A program made the translations under genes and the position numbers. A stretch of 64,000 nucleotides of DNA, from NCBI RefSeq assembly GCF_017939745.1, contig NZ_JAGKQQ010000001.1, forward strand, positions 3,472,001-3,536,000. The letters are read 5' to 3'. This DNA is from Gemmata palustris. Its GTDB lineage: Bacteria; Planctomycetota; Planctomycetia; Gemmatales; Gemmataceae. Positions 50,335 through 58,873 of the stretch are shown here, one piece after another. The number at the start of each line of letters is the position of its first letter. Within the stretch, counting starts at the first letter, position 1. The notes below the pieces were generated by a model, which had not been told where the DNA came from, ran no database searches, and saw only the letters and a list, made by a program, of their open reading frames with translations.

Positions 50335-51531
50335 TTACCGCCCGGCGCCGACCGGTTGCCAGTGGGGCCACATGGCGCCGGCGCCGGCCTTCAAACCTGT
50401 GATCCGCTTTTCGGTTCGATCGGACAGGTTCATGACGTAAATGTTGCGAACCCCGTCCCGCATCGAGCCGTAGATGATCCACTTCCCGTCCGGCGACGGC
50501 TGCGGGTGGTAGTGTAAAGAACCGTCGGCGGACTTGGTGAGTTGCGTGGCCGTGCCGTCGAGTGTCGTCTGGAACAGCTCCACGCTCTTGCCGACCTTCG
50601 CCGTGAAATAGACCAGCGCGCCGTCAACGGACCACACCGGCGTATCGCTGCTGCCGCCGTGGAAATCGAACACGTCCAGGAACTCGATCACGCCCCGATA
50701 CCCACCGCGATCGGCGAGCTTCTTCAGCCCGGTGCCGTCGGGCCGCACAATGTGCGGGTGGCAGTTGTAGTGCTCGCCGCTCACGAAGAGCAGCCACTTC
50801 CCGTCCGGCGCCCACTTCGGGGCGAAGTCGAATGCGTGGCCCGTCTTGATGTGCTTCTTGTTCGCGCCGTCCGCGTCGGAAACGTGGAGCTGGTAGTTCT
50901 CGTGGTAGCAGATGAACTTGCCGTCGGGCGACGCGCTGTACCCGTAAGCGAACCCACCGCCCTTCCCCGACACGTCGCGCTTGTTGCGCCCGTCCGGGTC
51001 CATGAGATAGGGCTTTGAGACGCCCTTAATGAGCGGCGTGAAACCGAGCCCGCGCCCGTCCGGGAGGAAGAACAGCCCGCCGTTGTAGTGGCTGACGCGA
51101 TCCACTCCCGTCACGTTCGCGACTTTCCCCGAAGCGAGATCGAGCAAGCACGAATCGAGCTTCCACTTGCCCTCTTCCATGCGGAATTGTTTGTTCTCGT
51201 CTTCCCATTTCGCATTTTCGGGCGACTGCCAGCCGGCGCCGATGATTGCGGCCTTACCGTCCGGCGCCCAGCCCGCGAACTGGGTCCAGGTGTCGGGTTC
51301 CTTCGCCAGTTCTTCAGCGACCAGGCGCGGACCCGTGCCGTCGGCTTTGACGACCGCGGCGCGCATCGTGCGCACGTTCGCGTGCCGACCGCCGGGGAGG
51401 TTCGTTTTGAGCTCCGTGTACCCGATGAGCGGAACCGCGGGCTCCGCACCGCGTGCGGGTACGCAGTGCGTCAGTGTGAATATCCCACCGAGCAGGCTCA
51501 CGAACATTCTGGCGCTCGCGCTGCGGATCAT
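50335..51531 (-). CDS. secreted TolB-like beta-propeller protein
   Basis: A 398-aa protein with a signal peptide (MIRSASARMFVSLLGGIFTL). Repeats of the TolB type are seen: WAPDGKAAIIGAGWQSPENA, FAPKWAPDGKWLLFVSGEHY, PSPDGKWIIYGSMRDGVRNI. Such propellers bind peptides or sugars outside the cytoplasm. It starts 16 bp after the Tat protein's stop and precedes the Ldh-family gene by 18 bp, so all are one unit. Confidence 0.8.
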   Translation of the reverse strand: MIRSASARMFVSLLGGIFTLTHCVPARGAEPAVPLIGYTELKTNLPGGRHANVRTMRAAVVKADGTGPRLVAEELAKEPDTWTQFAGWAPDGKAAIIGAGWQSPENAKWEDENKQFRMEEGKWKLDSCLLDLASGKVANVTGVDRVSHYNGGLFFLPDGRGLGFTPLIKGVSKPYLMDPDGRNKRDVSGKGGGFAYGYSASPDGKFICYHENYQLHVSDADGANKKHIKTGHAFDFAPKWAPDGKWLLFVSGEHYNCHPHIVRPDGTGLKKLADRGGYRGVIEFLDVFDFHGGSSDTPVWSVDGALVYFTAKVGKSVELFQTTLDGTATQLTKSADGSLHYHPQPSPDGKWIIYGSMRDGVRNIYVMNLSDRTEKRITGLKAGAGAMWPHWQPVGAGR

Positions 51532-51547
51532 GGCGGACCTCCGTGGT

Positions 51548-52810
51548 TCAATCTTTCCAGAACGTGGATTCGCGCGGGGCCTGGTACCGCACCGCGAGGT
51601 GCGGCGTTTCCAGGCGCTTCTGCCCCTTGGAAAGCGAGTGCGTGCCGGCTTCGACCAGCCCCGATGTGAGCAGCGTCCGCTCGACCGGGTACGGCGCCCG
51701 CCCGGTCAGGAACGTCTCTTCGACCTTCGACATGAGCGCGGCCGAATAGACGACGTTGGGGTTCGGCGGAAGATAAAACAGCGTCGAGAGCGGTTCGGCC
51801 TCTCCCCTCACGCGCGCGGCGAACGTGAAATCGCCGACGAGCCCGTTCATCAGGAGCATCGTGGCCTTCAGTCCGTCGGCGTACTCGAAACGATAAGCGA
51901 CGGGCACCTTCACCCACTCGCGCATCTGCTTCACGGTCGGGAACCGGTGACTGTACGTCGGCGCTTGCGCGAGCGTCTGACTGCGGCAGAGGCAGGCATC
52001 GAACAGTTGCGGGTTCCACCCGCCCGCCTTCCACGAACCGGCTTCCAGCGCGTTCCAAACCGAGTCGCCGCGCAGCGCCTGGAGCGCAACCACACCCGTT
52101 TCGCCGCCCTTCCGCCGCTCGGCCATGCACTGAATCACCTCGAGCGCGTGGAAGTCGTAACTGTCCACGCCGCCCATCGCCACGCACATCACTTCTTCGA
52201 CCTCGGCCCCGAGCGGCATATCGACCGCCGGCATGCGCCACGTCACCGGGAGCGACGATCCGGCGAGGAACGGGAACTTGAGTTCGCGCGCCGTATCGAC
52301 CATCTCCTTCGCCCACGCGAACTTCCACGAGAGGTGCTTGTCGTTGAACACGGGCGCAGCGCGGCCGTCCTTTTTGAAGACCTCCGCGACCTGCTTGAAG
52401 AACTCGTAGCGCGGGTACTTCTTCTGCCCGAACTCGTTGTCCGGGTAGTCCCCGTGCTCGCCGATAATCAGCACCGCATCGACCGCGAGCTTGTCCGTTC
52501 CGCAGCGCAGGGCTTCGGCGACGGACTTGTAGATCGTGAACCCGGATTCGCGGGCGCGGTCCCGGCTCAGGTCGTTCTTCGGGAACTGATCGACATACGC
52601 GGCCACCACGTCAATCGCCGGCCGGCGCCACTTCCCCTTGATGGGGTAACCGGCCAGGAACCGCTCCGCCATGTGCCAGGCGTGCGACCGGTCACGCCAC
52701 TCGGTCGTGACGACCGCCATTTTCTTCCGCGGACCCGGGTCCGCACTGAAGGCGCCGGCACCGAGAGCACTGGCCCCGACCGCACCCAGGAAATCTCGTC
52801 GCGTGAGCAT
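51548..52810 (-). CDS. Tat-exported protein of unknown function (planctomycete family)
   Basis: A 420-aa protein with a twin-arginine signal, MLTRRDFLGAVGASALGAGA. Domain segments: VVTTEWRDRSHAWHMAERFL, AVDAVLIIGEHGDYPDNEFG, PVFNDKHLSWKFAWAKEM. The Rossmann-like beginning and the ending resembling Gfo/Idh-related proteins suggest an oxidoreductase-like enzyme in the periplasm, but no known catalytic motif is visible. Sixteen bp after the ceramidase-like gene. Confidence 0.7.
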   Translation of the reverse strand: MLTRRDFLGAVGASALGAGAFSADPGPRKKMAVVTTEWRDRSHAWHMAERFLAGYPIKGKWRRPAIDVVAAYVDQFPKNDLSRDRARESGFTIYKSVAEALRCGTDKLAVDAVLIIGEHGDYPDNEFGQKKYPRYEFFKQVAEVFKKDGRAAPVFNDKHLSWKFAWAKEMVDTARELKFPFLAGSSLPVTWRMPAVDMPLGAEVEEVMCVAMGGVDSYDFHALEVIQCMAERRKGGETGVVALQALRGDSVWNALEAGSWKAGGWNPQLFDACLCRSQTLAQAPTYSHRFPTVKQMREWVKVPVAYRFEYADGLKATMLLMNGLVGDFTFAARVRGEAEPLSTLFYLPPNPNVVYSAALMSKVEETFLTGRAPYPVERTLLTSGLVEAGTHSLSKGQKRLETPHLAVRYQAPRESTFWKD

Positions 52811-52826
52811 GTGGTCCTTTCTCGTG

Positions 52827-54386
52827 TCACAGTTTCTTCAGCAGTTCCGTGACTTTGGCGTAGAAGAGCTGTTCCCATTCGGGGGCGAGCCGACAATCGC
52901 TGTCTTCCTGGGCGCCGCCCACGTTCCGAAGCTGTTGCGCCGTGGGGGTGTAGTAGATGTACCCGTTCGTGTAACCGGCCACGAACGTCGACTTGTGCGG
53001 CGAGGTTTTCTTGACGTTCAGCCCGATCTCGACCGTCAGTTCGCCGGGGAAGGTGACGAGTATGAAGTCGCCGACGCACAAGGCGGTCATTTCCACTTCG
53101 AGCGGCTTGCGCCCGGCCGCGAGGTTCGCAGCCTGGTGCTTCTGAAGGAGCGCGAGGTTGGTTTGCACGCGCGTGATCTGCTCCATCACTTCGATGTTGC
53201 TGAGGTACGCGCGCAGGTTCCTCCGGTTCGTGTCGTCGAGCTTGAGCAGGTCGGAGCGCCCCTGGGCCTTCTCCGTGAGGTAGAGGTGCGAGGAGTATGA
53301 GGGGAACTCCTTCGACAGGTTGTACTTCCCCGCCAGTTCGAGGAACGTCTTGAAGTTCAGGCTCGTTCCCTGGAGCGACTTCACCAAGCGCGCTTGTTCC
53401 GCGATCAGCGCTTCGATGCGCTCAGAATGGTCCGCACGCGGGAGCTGGATCGTCTCGTTGAGTACCTTCAACGGCGCATCGGCGCGGCACGTGATCTTCC
53501 GGATCGCCTGGAGCGCGCTGAGACCGAGCATGTCGCCCAGTGGTTCGGCATGGCGCGGCTGGTGGACGTCCTTGTACCGCACCGGGTTGATGTCCCCGCC
53601 GCACCCCTGGACGAACAGGGCGACCGCGCCCGCACGCAGATTGTCCTCGATCACCTTCGACGCGAAACCAACAATGTCCGCGGTGTTCCCATCCCCCAGA
53701 ACGCCCATGATCGGGTGGCACGCGAAGTTGTACACCACCGCGAGCGTCTGCCCGTCCTTCTTGTCCAGGCGCAGGATTCCGATCTGCGGATCGATGGGAC
53801 CGACACTCGCCACCTCCTCATCAGGGGGAAGTGCGTAGGCGTGTCGAACGTCCACTTCTTTGCCGCTCTTCAGTTTGAGTCGGCGGTTCTCCGACACGCG
53901 GGACTCGCTCCCCACGCCCCCACCGACGTTCACCGGAACCATGTTCTCGGTCGCGATCTTCACGGCCTCGAACGTCTTCTCACCGACATCAGCGCAGACG
54001 ATCCCGTGGCAGTGACTCGCGTTAATCGTTACGTATTCGGGCGCGATCTTCAGTTCCTTCTGAACCCGGGCGCGCACGTTACCGAGGTAGTCGTTGCCGA
54101 TGTGACCAATCTCGCCGATGGCAACGGCATCGACGGTGATGAGGACCGCCGTCGTCGCGCCGTTCTTGAGAACGAGAGCCTTTACGAATAGCGGATCGTT
54201 GAGCGGAAGGATCTTCTTGTTGGTGATCTCGACTTTCGCGACCCCGGCGAAGAGCGCCCCAGCTTTGGCCGGTTCTGGGAGTGTTGGTGGAGGTGCGATT
54301 GGGGCCGGGGAGTTTGTCGACGGCTTCAGTTCCCCGCACCCGGGCAAGCCGAACGCAAAGTACAGGAGCAGAACCGGACGCATCAT
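52827..54386 (-). CDS. ceramidase-like lipoprotein (neutral/alkaline non-lysosomal type)
   Basis: A 519-aa lipoprotein (LLLYFAFGLPGC, Cys17). The domain has VEITNKKILPLNDPLFVKAL, ASHCHGIVCADVG, FACHPIMGVLGDGNTADIVG, GCGGDINPVRYKDVHQPRHA: His and Gly-rich motifs of neutral ceramidase-like metalloenzymes that bind Zn. In bacteria lacking ceramides it may hydrolyse another amide. Part of the five-gene cluster. Confidence 0.78.
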   Translation of the reverse strand: MMRPVLLLYFAFGLPGCGELKPSTNSPAPIAPPPTLPEPAKAGALFAGVAKVEITNKKILPLNDPLFVKALVLKNGATTAVLITVDAVAIGEIGHIGNDYLGNVRARVQKELKIAPEYVTINASHCHGIVCADVGEKTFEAVKIATENMVPVNVGGGVGSESRVSENRRLKLKSGKEVDVRHAYALPPDEEVASVGPIDPQIGILRLDKKDGQTLAVVYNFACHPIMGVLGDGNTADIVGFASKVIEDNLRAGAVALFVQGCGGDINPVRYKDVHQPRHAEPLGDMLGLSALQAIRKITCRADAPLKVLNETIQLPRADHSERIEALIAEQARLVKSLQGTSLNFKTFLELAGKYNLSKEFPSYSSHLYLTEKAQGRSDLLKLDDTNRRNLRAYLSNIEVMEQITRVQTNLALLQKHQAANLAAGRKPLEVEMTALCVGDFILVTFPGELTVEIGLNVKKTSPHKSTFVAGYTNGYIYYTPTAQQLRNVGGAQEDSDCRLAPEWEQLFYAKVTELLKKL

Positions 54387-54462
54387 GACCGCACCCTCAC
54401 TGATGACCCAAGGCGAGCCGACTGCACGCTGTTCCCACTCACGAAGTCGCTACCCGGGCCGG

Positions 54463-55548
54463 TCAATCCTTCAGCGGGAGCCCGCTCGCGCGCAGGAGCG
54501 TTTCCTGCACGGTCAAATCGTGTTCGTAAGAGAAATCGGCGCCCTTCTCTCCGCGAATGACGCGGGCCATGTCCGCGGCGTCACCGACGTACCGCGTGTA
54601 CTTCGGGAACGTGATGTCCTGCGTGCCCTTCTTGTACTCCCCGCGTGCTTTCGACAGCGAGACGCGCGCGGCCGGGTTGTCGAGCGGTTGAATGTGGAAC
54701 GTGCCCTCGGTCCCGCACACCACGAGGTGCCGACGGTCGCCGCCCTCGACCTCGATCGCGCTCGACTTCACGCTCGCGGTCGCACGCGGGTAACTCAGTA
54801 CCGCGAGCGTGTTGTCGAGAAGTTTGTCGTCGAGCGTTGAGGAGTGCAGCGGGAACGATGCGACGTCCTTCGGTTTGCCCAACACGCCGATCACCAAGTC
54901 GAGGACGTGACAGCCCAGCTCGAACATGATCCCGCCGCGGTACTCGGCGAGCCGCTTCCGCTCGGCCGGCGCAACAACCTTGCTCATCACGGTGTGGACC
55001 TCGAACACCTCACCGAGCCAGCCCTTCTTGAGGAACTCGCGGAGCAGAACGACCGCCGGGCTGTAGCGGTACATGTAGCCCATTTGCACGAGCAACTTCT
55101 TCTTGGCTGCAGCGCTGAGGATGCGTTTGAATTGCGGCAGCGATTCACCGGCCGGCTTGTCGATATGCACGTGCATCCCGGCAGAAACGCACGCTTCGGC
55201 GTTGTCGAGCAGGTCGCGCACGCGCGTCTCCACAAGCACCGCTTGAAGCCCAGGTGTTTCGAGGAGTTGTTCGCGCGTGAGCCACTTCAGGTCGCGATAG
55301 GTCGGGGAATTCTCGGCTTGCTTGCGGAGTTCCGCGTCCGGCTCGACGCCGCCGACCACTTCGTAATCGGGCGAGGCACGGTACACCGACAGCTTGCTCG
55401 CGTGGGCGTGCCCGACGCCGATTTGCCCGATCTTGATGCGCGTCCCTCCGGGCTTCGGGTCACTCGCACCTGCCGAAAGTGTCGCCTCTCCGAGAGCGAT
55501 TGCCGCGCTGAGGTGCGCGAGCGCGTGACGGCGCGTGGGGGCTGGCAT
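54463..55548 (-). CDS. Gfo/Idh/MocA family oxidoreductase
   Basis: A 361-aa NAD(P)-dependent sugar oxidoreductase-like enzyme. After a Tat-like start (MPAPTRRHALAHLSAAIALG) the Rossmann domain IKIGQIGVGHAHASKLSVYR, VEPDAELRKQAENS, HVHIDKPAGESLPQFKRILS (EKP-like) are seen. ATG at 55548 chosen; the longer frame upstream shows no similarity. It is the first gene of the cluster running down to 49243 and possibly exported with its substrates. Confidence 0.83.
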   Translation of the reverse strand: MPAPTRRHALAHLSAAIALGEATLSAGASDPKPGGTRIKIGQIGVGHAHASKLSVYRASPDYEVVGGVEPDAELRKQAENSPTYRDLKWLTREQLLETPGLQAVLVETRVRDLLDNAEACVSAGMHVHIDKPAGESLPQFKRILSAAAKKKLLVQMGYMYRYSPAVVLLREFLKKGWLGEVFEVHTVMSKVVAPAERKRLAEYRGGIMFELGCHVLDLVIGVLGKPKDVASFPLHSSTLDDKLLDNTLAVLSYPRATASVKSSAIEVEGGDRRHLVVCGTEGTFHIQPLDNPAARVSLSKARGEYKKGTQDITFPKYTRYVGDAADMARVIRGEKGADFSYEHDLTVQETLLRASGLPLKD

Positions 55549-55826
55549 GGATTTTCTCGCGTAACGGTCAAAGCAGGCGGGTGGAAAGCACTTCACGCGA
55601 GTGCTTCGCGGGCACGAGTCACAGGAGGCGAGTTCGGCGGAAGGCTGGCGTCGCCATATTCGACCCGATCCGCGGACCGAGTGCAACAGTGAGCCAACCG
55701 CGAACGGATTTCTTGTCGGAACTCGCCCGCGCCGGTCGCGTGTAGCGAACGAATCGCATTCTCCTTCCCCCGACGCCAAGAAAAGCGCACTCGCAGTAGC
55801 TACTGAGTTTGAGATATGCCGATATG

Positions 55827-55840
55827 GGAATATATATTCC
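55827..55840. promoter_or_regulatory. ArsR operator palindrome in promoter
   Basis: GGAATATATATTCC, a perfect 14-bp palindrome. It overlaps the -10 region (TATATT at 55833-55838; -35 TTGAGA at 55809-55814) and ends two bases before the chosen ATG of the ArsR gene, so the transcript would have almost no leader. Confidence 0.65.
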
Positions 55841-55842
55841 TC

Positions 55843-56193
55843 ATGGCCCGGTCACCCACTACCTCGGATGCGTTCAACGCGGTCGCCGAACCGCGGCGCC
55901 GGGACATTCTCGACCTGCTCGCGCGGGGCGAGCGGTCGGTGAACGACCTGGTGGCGGCTCTCAAACTCACGCAACCGCAGGTGTCCAAGCACCTGGCCGT
56001 GTTGCGAGAAGTGGGGCTGGTGAACGTGCGCGGGTCCGGGCGCCAGCGGTTCTACGCGCTGAACGCCGCGGGGCTGAAACCGATTCACGATTGGGTCAAG
56101 GTTTACGAGCGGCTCTGGAACGAGCGCCTGGACCGGTTGGACGAGTACCTCAAGGAACTCCAGTCACAGGAGAAACCGAATGACGGCGAGTAG
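55843..56193 (+). CDS. ArsR-family transcription regulator
   Basis: A 116-aa winged-helix repressor. Seen: EPRRRDILDLLARGERSVND, LKLTQPQVSKHLAVLREVGL (recognition helix), VNVRGSGRQRFYALNAAGLK (wing). No metal-site cysteines, so the ArsR subtype is the one often paired with AHSA1/SRPBCC proteins. ATG at 55843 was chosen over 55816 because the promoter and palindrome lie between. Overlaps the next gene by 14 bp. Confidence 0.88.
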   Translation: MARSPTTSDAFNAVAEPRRRDILDLLARGERSVNDLVAALKLTQPQVSKHLAVLREVGLVNVRGSGRQRFYALNAAGLKPIHDWVKVYERLWNERLDRLDEYLKELQSQEKPNDGE

Positions 56194-57097
56194 CAAACCC
56201 GCGGCACACACCGCGGACCGCGAGATCGTCACCACGCGCGATTTTGACGCGCCGCGCGAGCTGGTGTTCGCGGCGTGGACCGATGCGAAGCACGTCTCGA
56301 ACTGGTGGGGGCCGAACGGCTTCACCACGACCACACACGTAATGGACGTGCGGCCGGGCGGCGAGTGGCGGTTCATCATGCACGGCCCGGACGGGCGCAA
56401 CTACCCGAACAGGATCTCGTACCTCGAAGTCGCGCGGCCCGAGCGCCTCGTCTACAAGCACGGCGGCGAAGTGGAACTCGAACCCGTCGATTTCCACACG
56501 ACCGTGACCTTCACCGAAGTGAACGGCAAGACGCGCGTCACGATGCGGGCGGTGTTCCCGTCGGCCGAGGAGCGCGACCGCGTGGCGCGGGAGTACGGCG
56601 CCGTCGAGGGCGGCCAGCAAACACTGGCGCGGCTCGCCGAGCACCTCGCCGGATCAACCGGAACCGTTTCGGACCGCACGATCACCAGTACGCGCATCAT
56701 CGAAGCGCCACAAGAGCGCGTGTTCCAAGCATTCGCGAACCCGGACCAGTTGAAATACTGGTGGGGACCGAACGGGTTCGCGAACACGATCGAGAAGTTC
56801 GAGCTGTACCCGGGCGGCACCTGGCGCCTCACCATGCACGGACCCGACGGCGCGGACTACCACAACGAGAGCGTCTTCACCGAGGTGTCGGTGCCGGAGC
56901 GCGTCGTGTTCGAGCACCGCGAGCCGGTTCACCGGTTCACAATGGAAATGACCTTCGCCGCGGAAGGTGACCGAACGCGGCTCACCTGGCGCATGGTCTT
57001 CGAGTCCGCGTCGGAGTTCGCAAAAGTCAAAGATTTCATCGTCCCGGCGAACGAGCAGAACTTTGACCGGCTCGCCGCGCACCTCGCATCGCTGTGA
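56180..57097 (+). CDS. tandem SRPBCC (AHSA1-like) protein
   Basis: A 305-aa protein with two AHSA1/SRPBCC domains. First: TTRDFDAPRELVFAAWTDAK, NWWGPNGFTTTTHVMDVRPG, MHGPDGRNYPNRISYLEV. Second: STRIIEAPQERVFQAFANPD, YWWGPNGFANTIEKFELYPG, MHGPDGADYHNESVFTEV. Most relatives have one domain, so this is a fusion or duplication. The ligand-binding cavity may bind hydrophobic molecules. Cotranscribed with the ArsR regulator. Confidence 0.88.
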   Translation: MTASSKPAAHTADREIVTTRDFDAPRELVFAAWTDAKHVSNWWGPNGFTTTTHVMDVRPGGEWRFIMHGPDGRNYPNRISYLEVARPERLVYKHGGEVELEPVDFHTTVTFTEVNGKTRVTMRAVFPSAEERDRVAREYGAVEGGQQTLARLAEHLAGSTGTVSDRTITSTRIIEAPQERVFQAFANPDQLKYWWGPNGFANTIEKFELYPGGTWRLTMHGPDGADYHNESVFTEVSVPERVVFEHREPVHRFTMEMTFAAEGDRTRLTWRMVFESASEFAKVKDFIVPANEQNFDRLAAHLASL

Positions 57098-57167
57098 TTT
57101 CGTAGTCGGCGCGAGTGCGATGAGTCCTCACGCCGGGCTCCAGTTCCCCACACGGAGGAAGTAGCTG

Positions 57168-57566
57168 ATGTCAACTCACTCGCCCGCGCCGCCATCGAAG
57201 GGCGCGCGCTGGGCCGGGCACGTCCTGAGCGGATTAGTCGGTGCGTTCCTGCTCCTGGACGGCGTCGCCAAACTGTTCAAGCCCGTGCAGGTCGTCGAGG
57301 GCACGGTGAAACTCGGGTACCCCGAGGACGTGATCGTCCCGCTCGGGATCACACTGGCTGCGTGCTCGGTCCTCTACCTGATTCCGCGGACGGCGGTCCT
57401 CGGCGCGATCCTGCTCACGGGCTACCTCGGTGGGGCCGTCGCCACTCACGTTCGGGTCGGCGGCAGTGCGTTCTCCATCGCCTTCGGGGTCGGCTTCGGC
57501 GTTCTGGTTTGGTTGGGGCTGTACCTGCGCAAGCCGCGCCTCCGGGCTCTCGTCCCACTGCGATAG
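57168..57566 (+). CDS. DoxX-like four-helix membrane protein
   Basis: A 132-aa protein with about four transmembrane segments (HVLSGLVGAFLLLDGVAKLF, LGITLAACSVLYLIPRTAVL, AILLTGYLGGAVATHVRVGG, IAFGVGFGVLVWLGLYLRKP). Layout and the GVAKLFKP start match DoxX-like proteins, quinone-related in some species. GGAGGAAG stands 7 nt upstream. It sits inside the ArsR-SRPBCC cluster, as in other bacteria. Confidence 0.8.
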   Translation: MSTHSPAPPSKGARWAGHVLSGLVGAFLLLDGVAKLFKPVQVVEGTVKLGYPEDVIVPLGITLAACSVLYLIPRTAVLGAILLTGYLGGAVATHVRVGGSAFSIAFGVGFGVLVWLGLYLRKPRLRALVPLR

Positions 57567-57609
57567 TCCTCAACCGGCATTCCGTTTCAACTTCACAGGA
57601 ACCGATCTC

Positions 57610-58518
57610 ATGGCCACGAATCAAGATTCGGCGTCGGACCGCGAAATCGTCATCACGCGCGAGTTCGCTGCGCCGCGCGAGTTAGTATGGAAGGTGTGGA
57701 CGCAGCCCGAACACATCACGCAGTGGTGGGGGCCGCGCGGGTTCAACACGACCGTCACCGAGATGGACCTGCGACCCGGCGGTAAGTGGCGCTACGTCAT
57801 GCACGGCCCGGACGGGGCCGAGTACCCGGTGCGCGGGGTGTTCCGCGAGGTGATTCCGCCGCAGCGGATCGTGACAACGGACGAGTTCGATGAGGGGTGG
57901 AAGCCGCCGCAACCGATCGACCTGCCGAGCGGTATCGTCGCGACCGCGGTGTTCGATGCGCTCGGCACACGAACGCGGCTCACGCTCACGATCAGCCACG
58001 CGACCATCGAGGACAAGAACAAGCACGCGGCGATGGGCGTGGAGGGCGGGTGGAACTCCAGCTTCGACTGCATGGACGACTACCTGATGGCCCTCACGGA
58101 CGAGGCCGTGGTTCGGCAACTCATCGCGGACCAGATGAAAGCCATCTGCGCGAAGAACATCGACCAGTTGATGCGGCCCTACGCGGCCGAGTTCGTCGCG
58201 TTCGACGCGATCCCGCCGTTCCAGACGAAGGGCGCGGACGCCTGGCGCCAAACGTGGGCGTCGTGCTTGCCGCACTTCCCAGAAACGTTCGCGATCGAAG
58301 CGCGCGACCTGCACCTGACGGTGAGCGGCACCGCCGCGTTCGCGCACTGGCTGTTCCGCTTCACCGGCCCGGACAAGGATCACCCCGCGCTGCAGAACTG
58401 GATGCGCCTGACCGGGTGCTATCGGAAGGTCGAGGGCGAATGGCGCATCGTCCACGAGCACTGCTCGGTGCCCTTCGACCCGCACACCAGTAAGGCGCTG
58501 CTCACGCTGGACGTGTAA
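57610..58518 (+). CDS. SRPBCC-SnoaL fusion protein
   Basis: A 302-aa protein with an AHSA1/SRPBCC domain (ITREFAAPRELVWKVWTQPE, TQWWGPRGFNTTVTEMDLRP) followed by a SnoaL/NTF2-like domain of the SgcJ/EcaC kind (RQLIADQMKAICAKNIDQLM, FPETFAIEARDLHLTVSGTA, CYRKVEGEWRIVHEHCSVPF). ATG at 57610. Both domains bind small hydrophobic ligands, so the fusion may link two steps of one pathway. Last gene of the cluster. Confidence 0.85.
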   Translation: MATNQDSASDREIVITREFAAPRELVWKVWTQPEHITQWWGPRGFNTTVTEMDLRPGGKWRYVMHGPDGAEYPVRGVFREVIPPQRIVTTDEFDEGWKPPQPIDLPSGIVATAVFDALGTRTRLTLTISHATIEDKNKHAAMGVEGGWNSSFDCMDDYLMALTDEAVVRQLIADQMKAICAKNIDQLMRPYAAEFVAFDAIPPFQTKGADAWRQTWASCLPHFPETFAIEARDLHLTVSGTAAFAHWLFRFTGPDKDHPALQNWMRLTGCYRKVEGEWRIVHEHCSVPFDPHTSKALLTLDV

Positions 58519-58873
58519 GGCCACGTCTTCCGGCACCATTGAAGACGCGAACGACGAATAAAACCGTTGTTCGCGCAGCATCTCCTAAAACGATCCGTAC
58601 CCCACCCGAGTGGTCAAATCGGCAGCCCTATCGGTTTGAATTCTCCGCTCTTCTAACTGCGCCGCATATGGCACATTATGACCGCGTGGCCAGTACCAAT
58701 AAAAGATACTAACAAGTGCGAGTTTGTGACAAGCGGGACATTACTGCGTTGACAAACAGTATCATTGTAAATTTAGACATTCCCAAAAAGGCGGGAAAAC
58801 ATTAAAAGGTAATCGCCCCTACCCGCGACGAGCGGGCTGGGCTTACAGATTCGGTCCGCCCCCGGAATCGCCC
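58519..58873. other. intergenic region before kinase gene
   Basis: 355 bp without a gene and AT-richer in its second half. It contains a promoter-like TTGACA (58749-58754), 17 bp, TTTAGA (58772-58777) on the plus strand, about 95 bp before the kinase start. Confidence 0.5.
58749..58777 (+). promoter_or_regulatory. candidate kinase promoter
   Basis: TTGACA, 17-bp spacer, TTTAGA. Confidence 0.45.
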
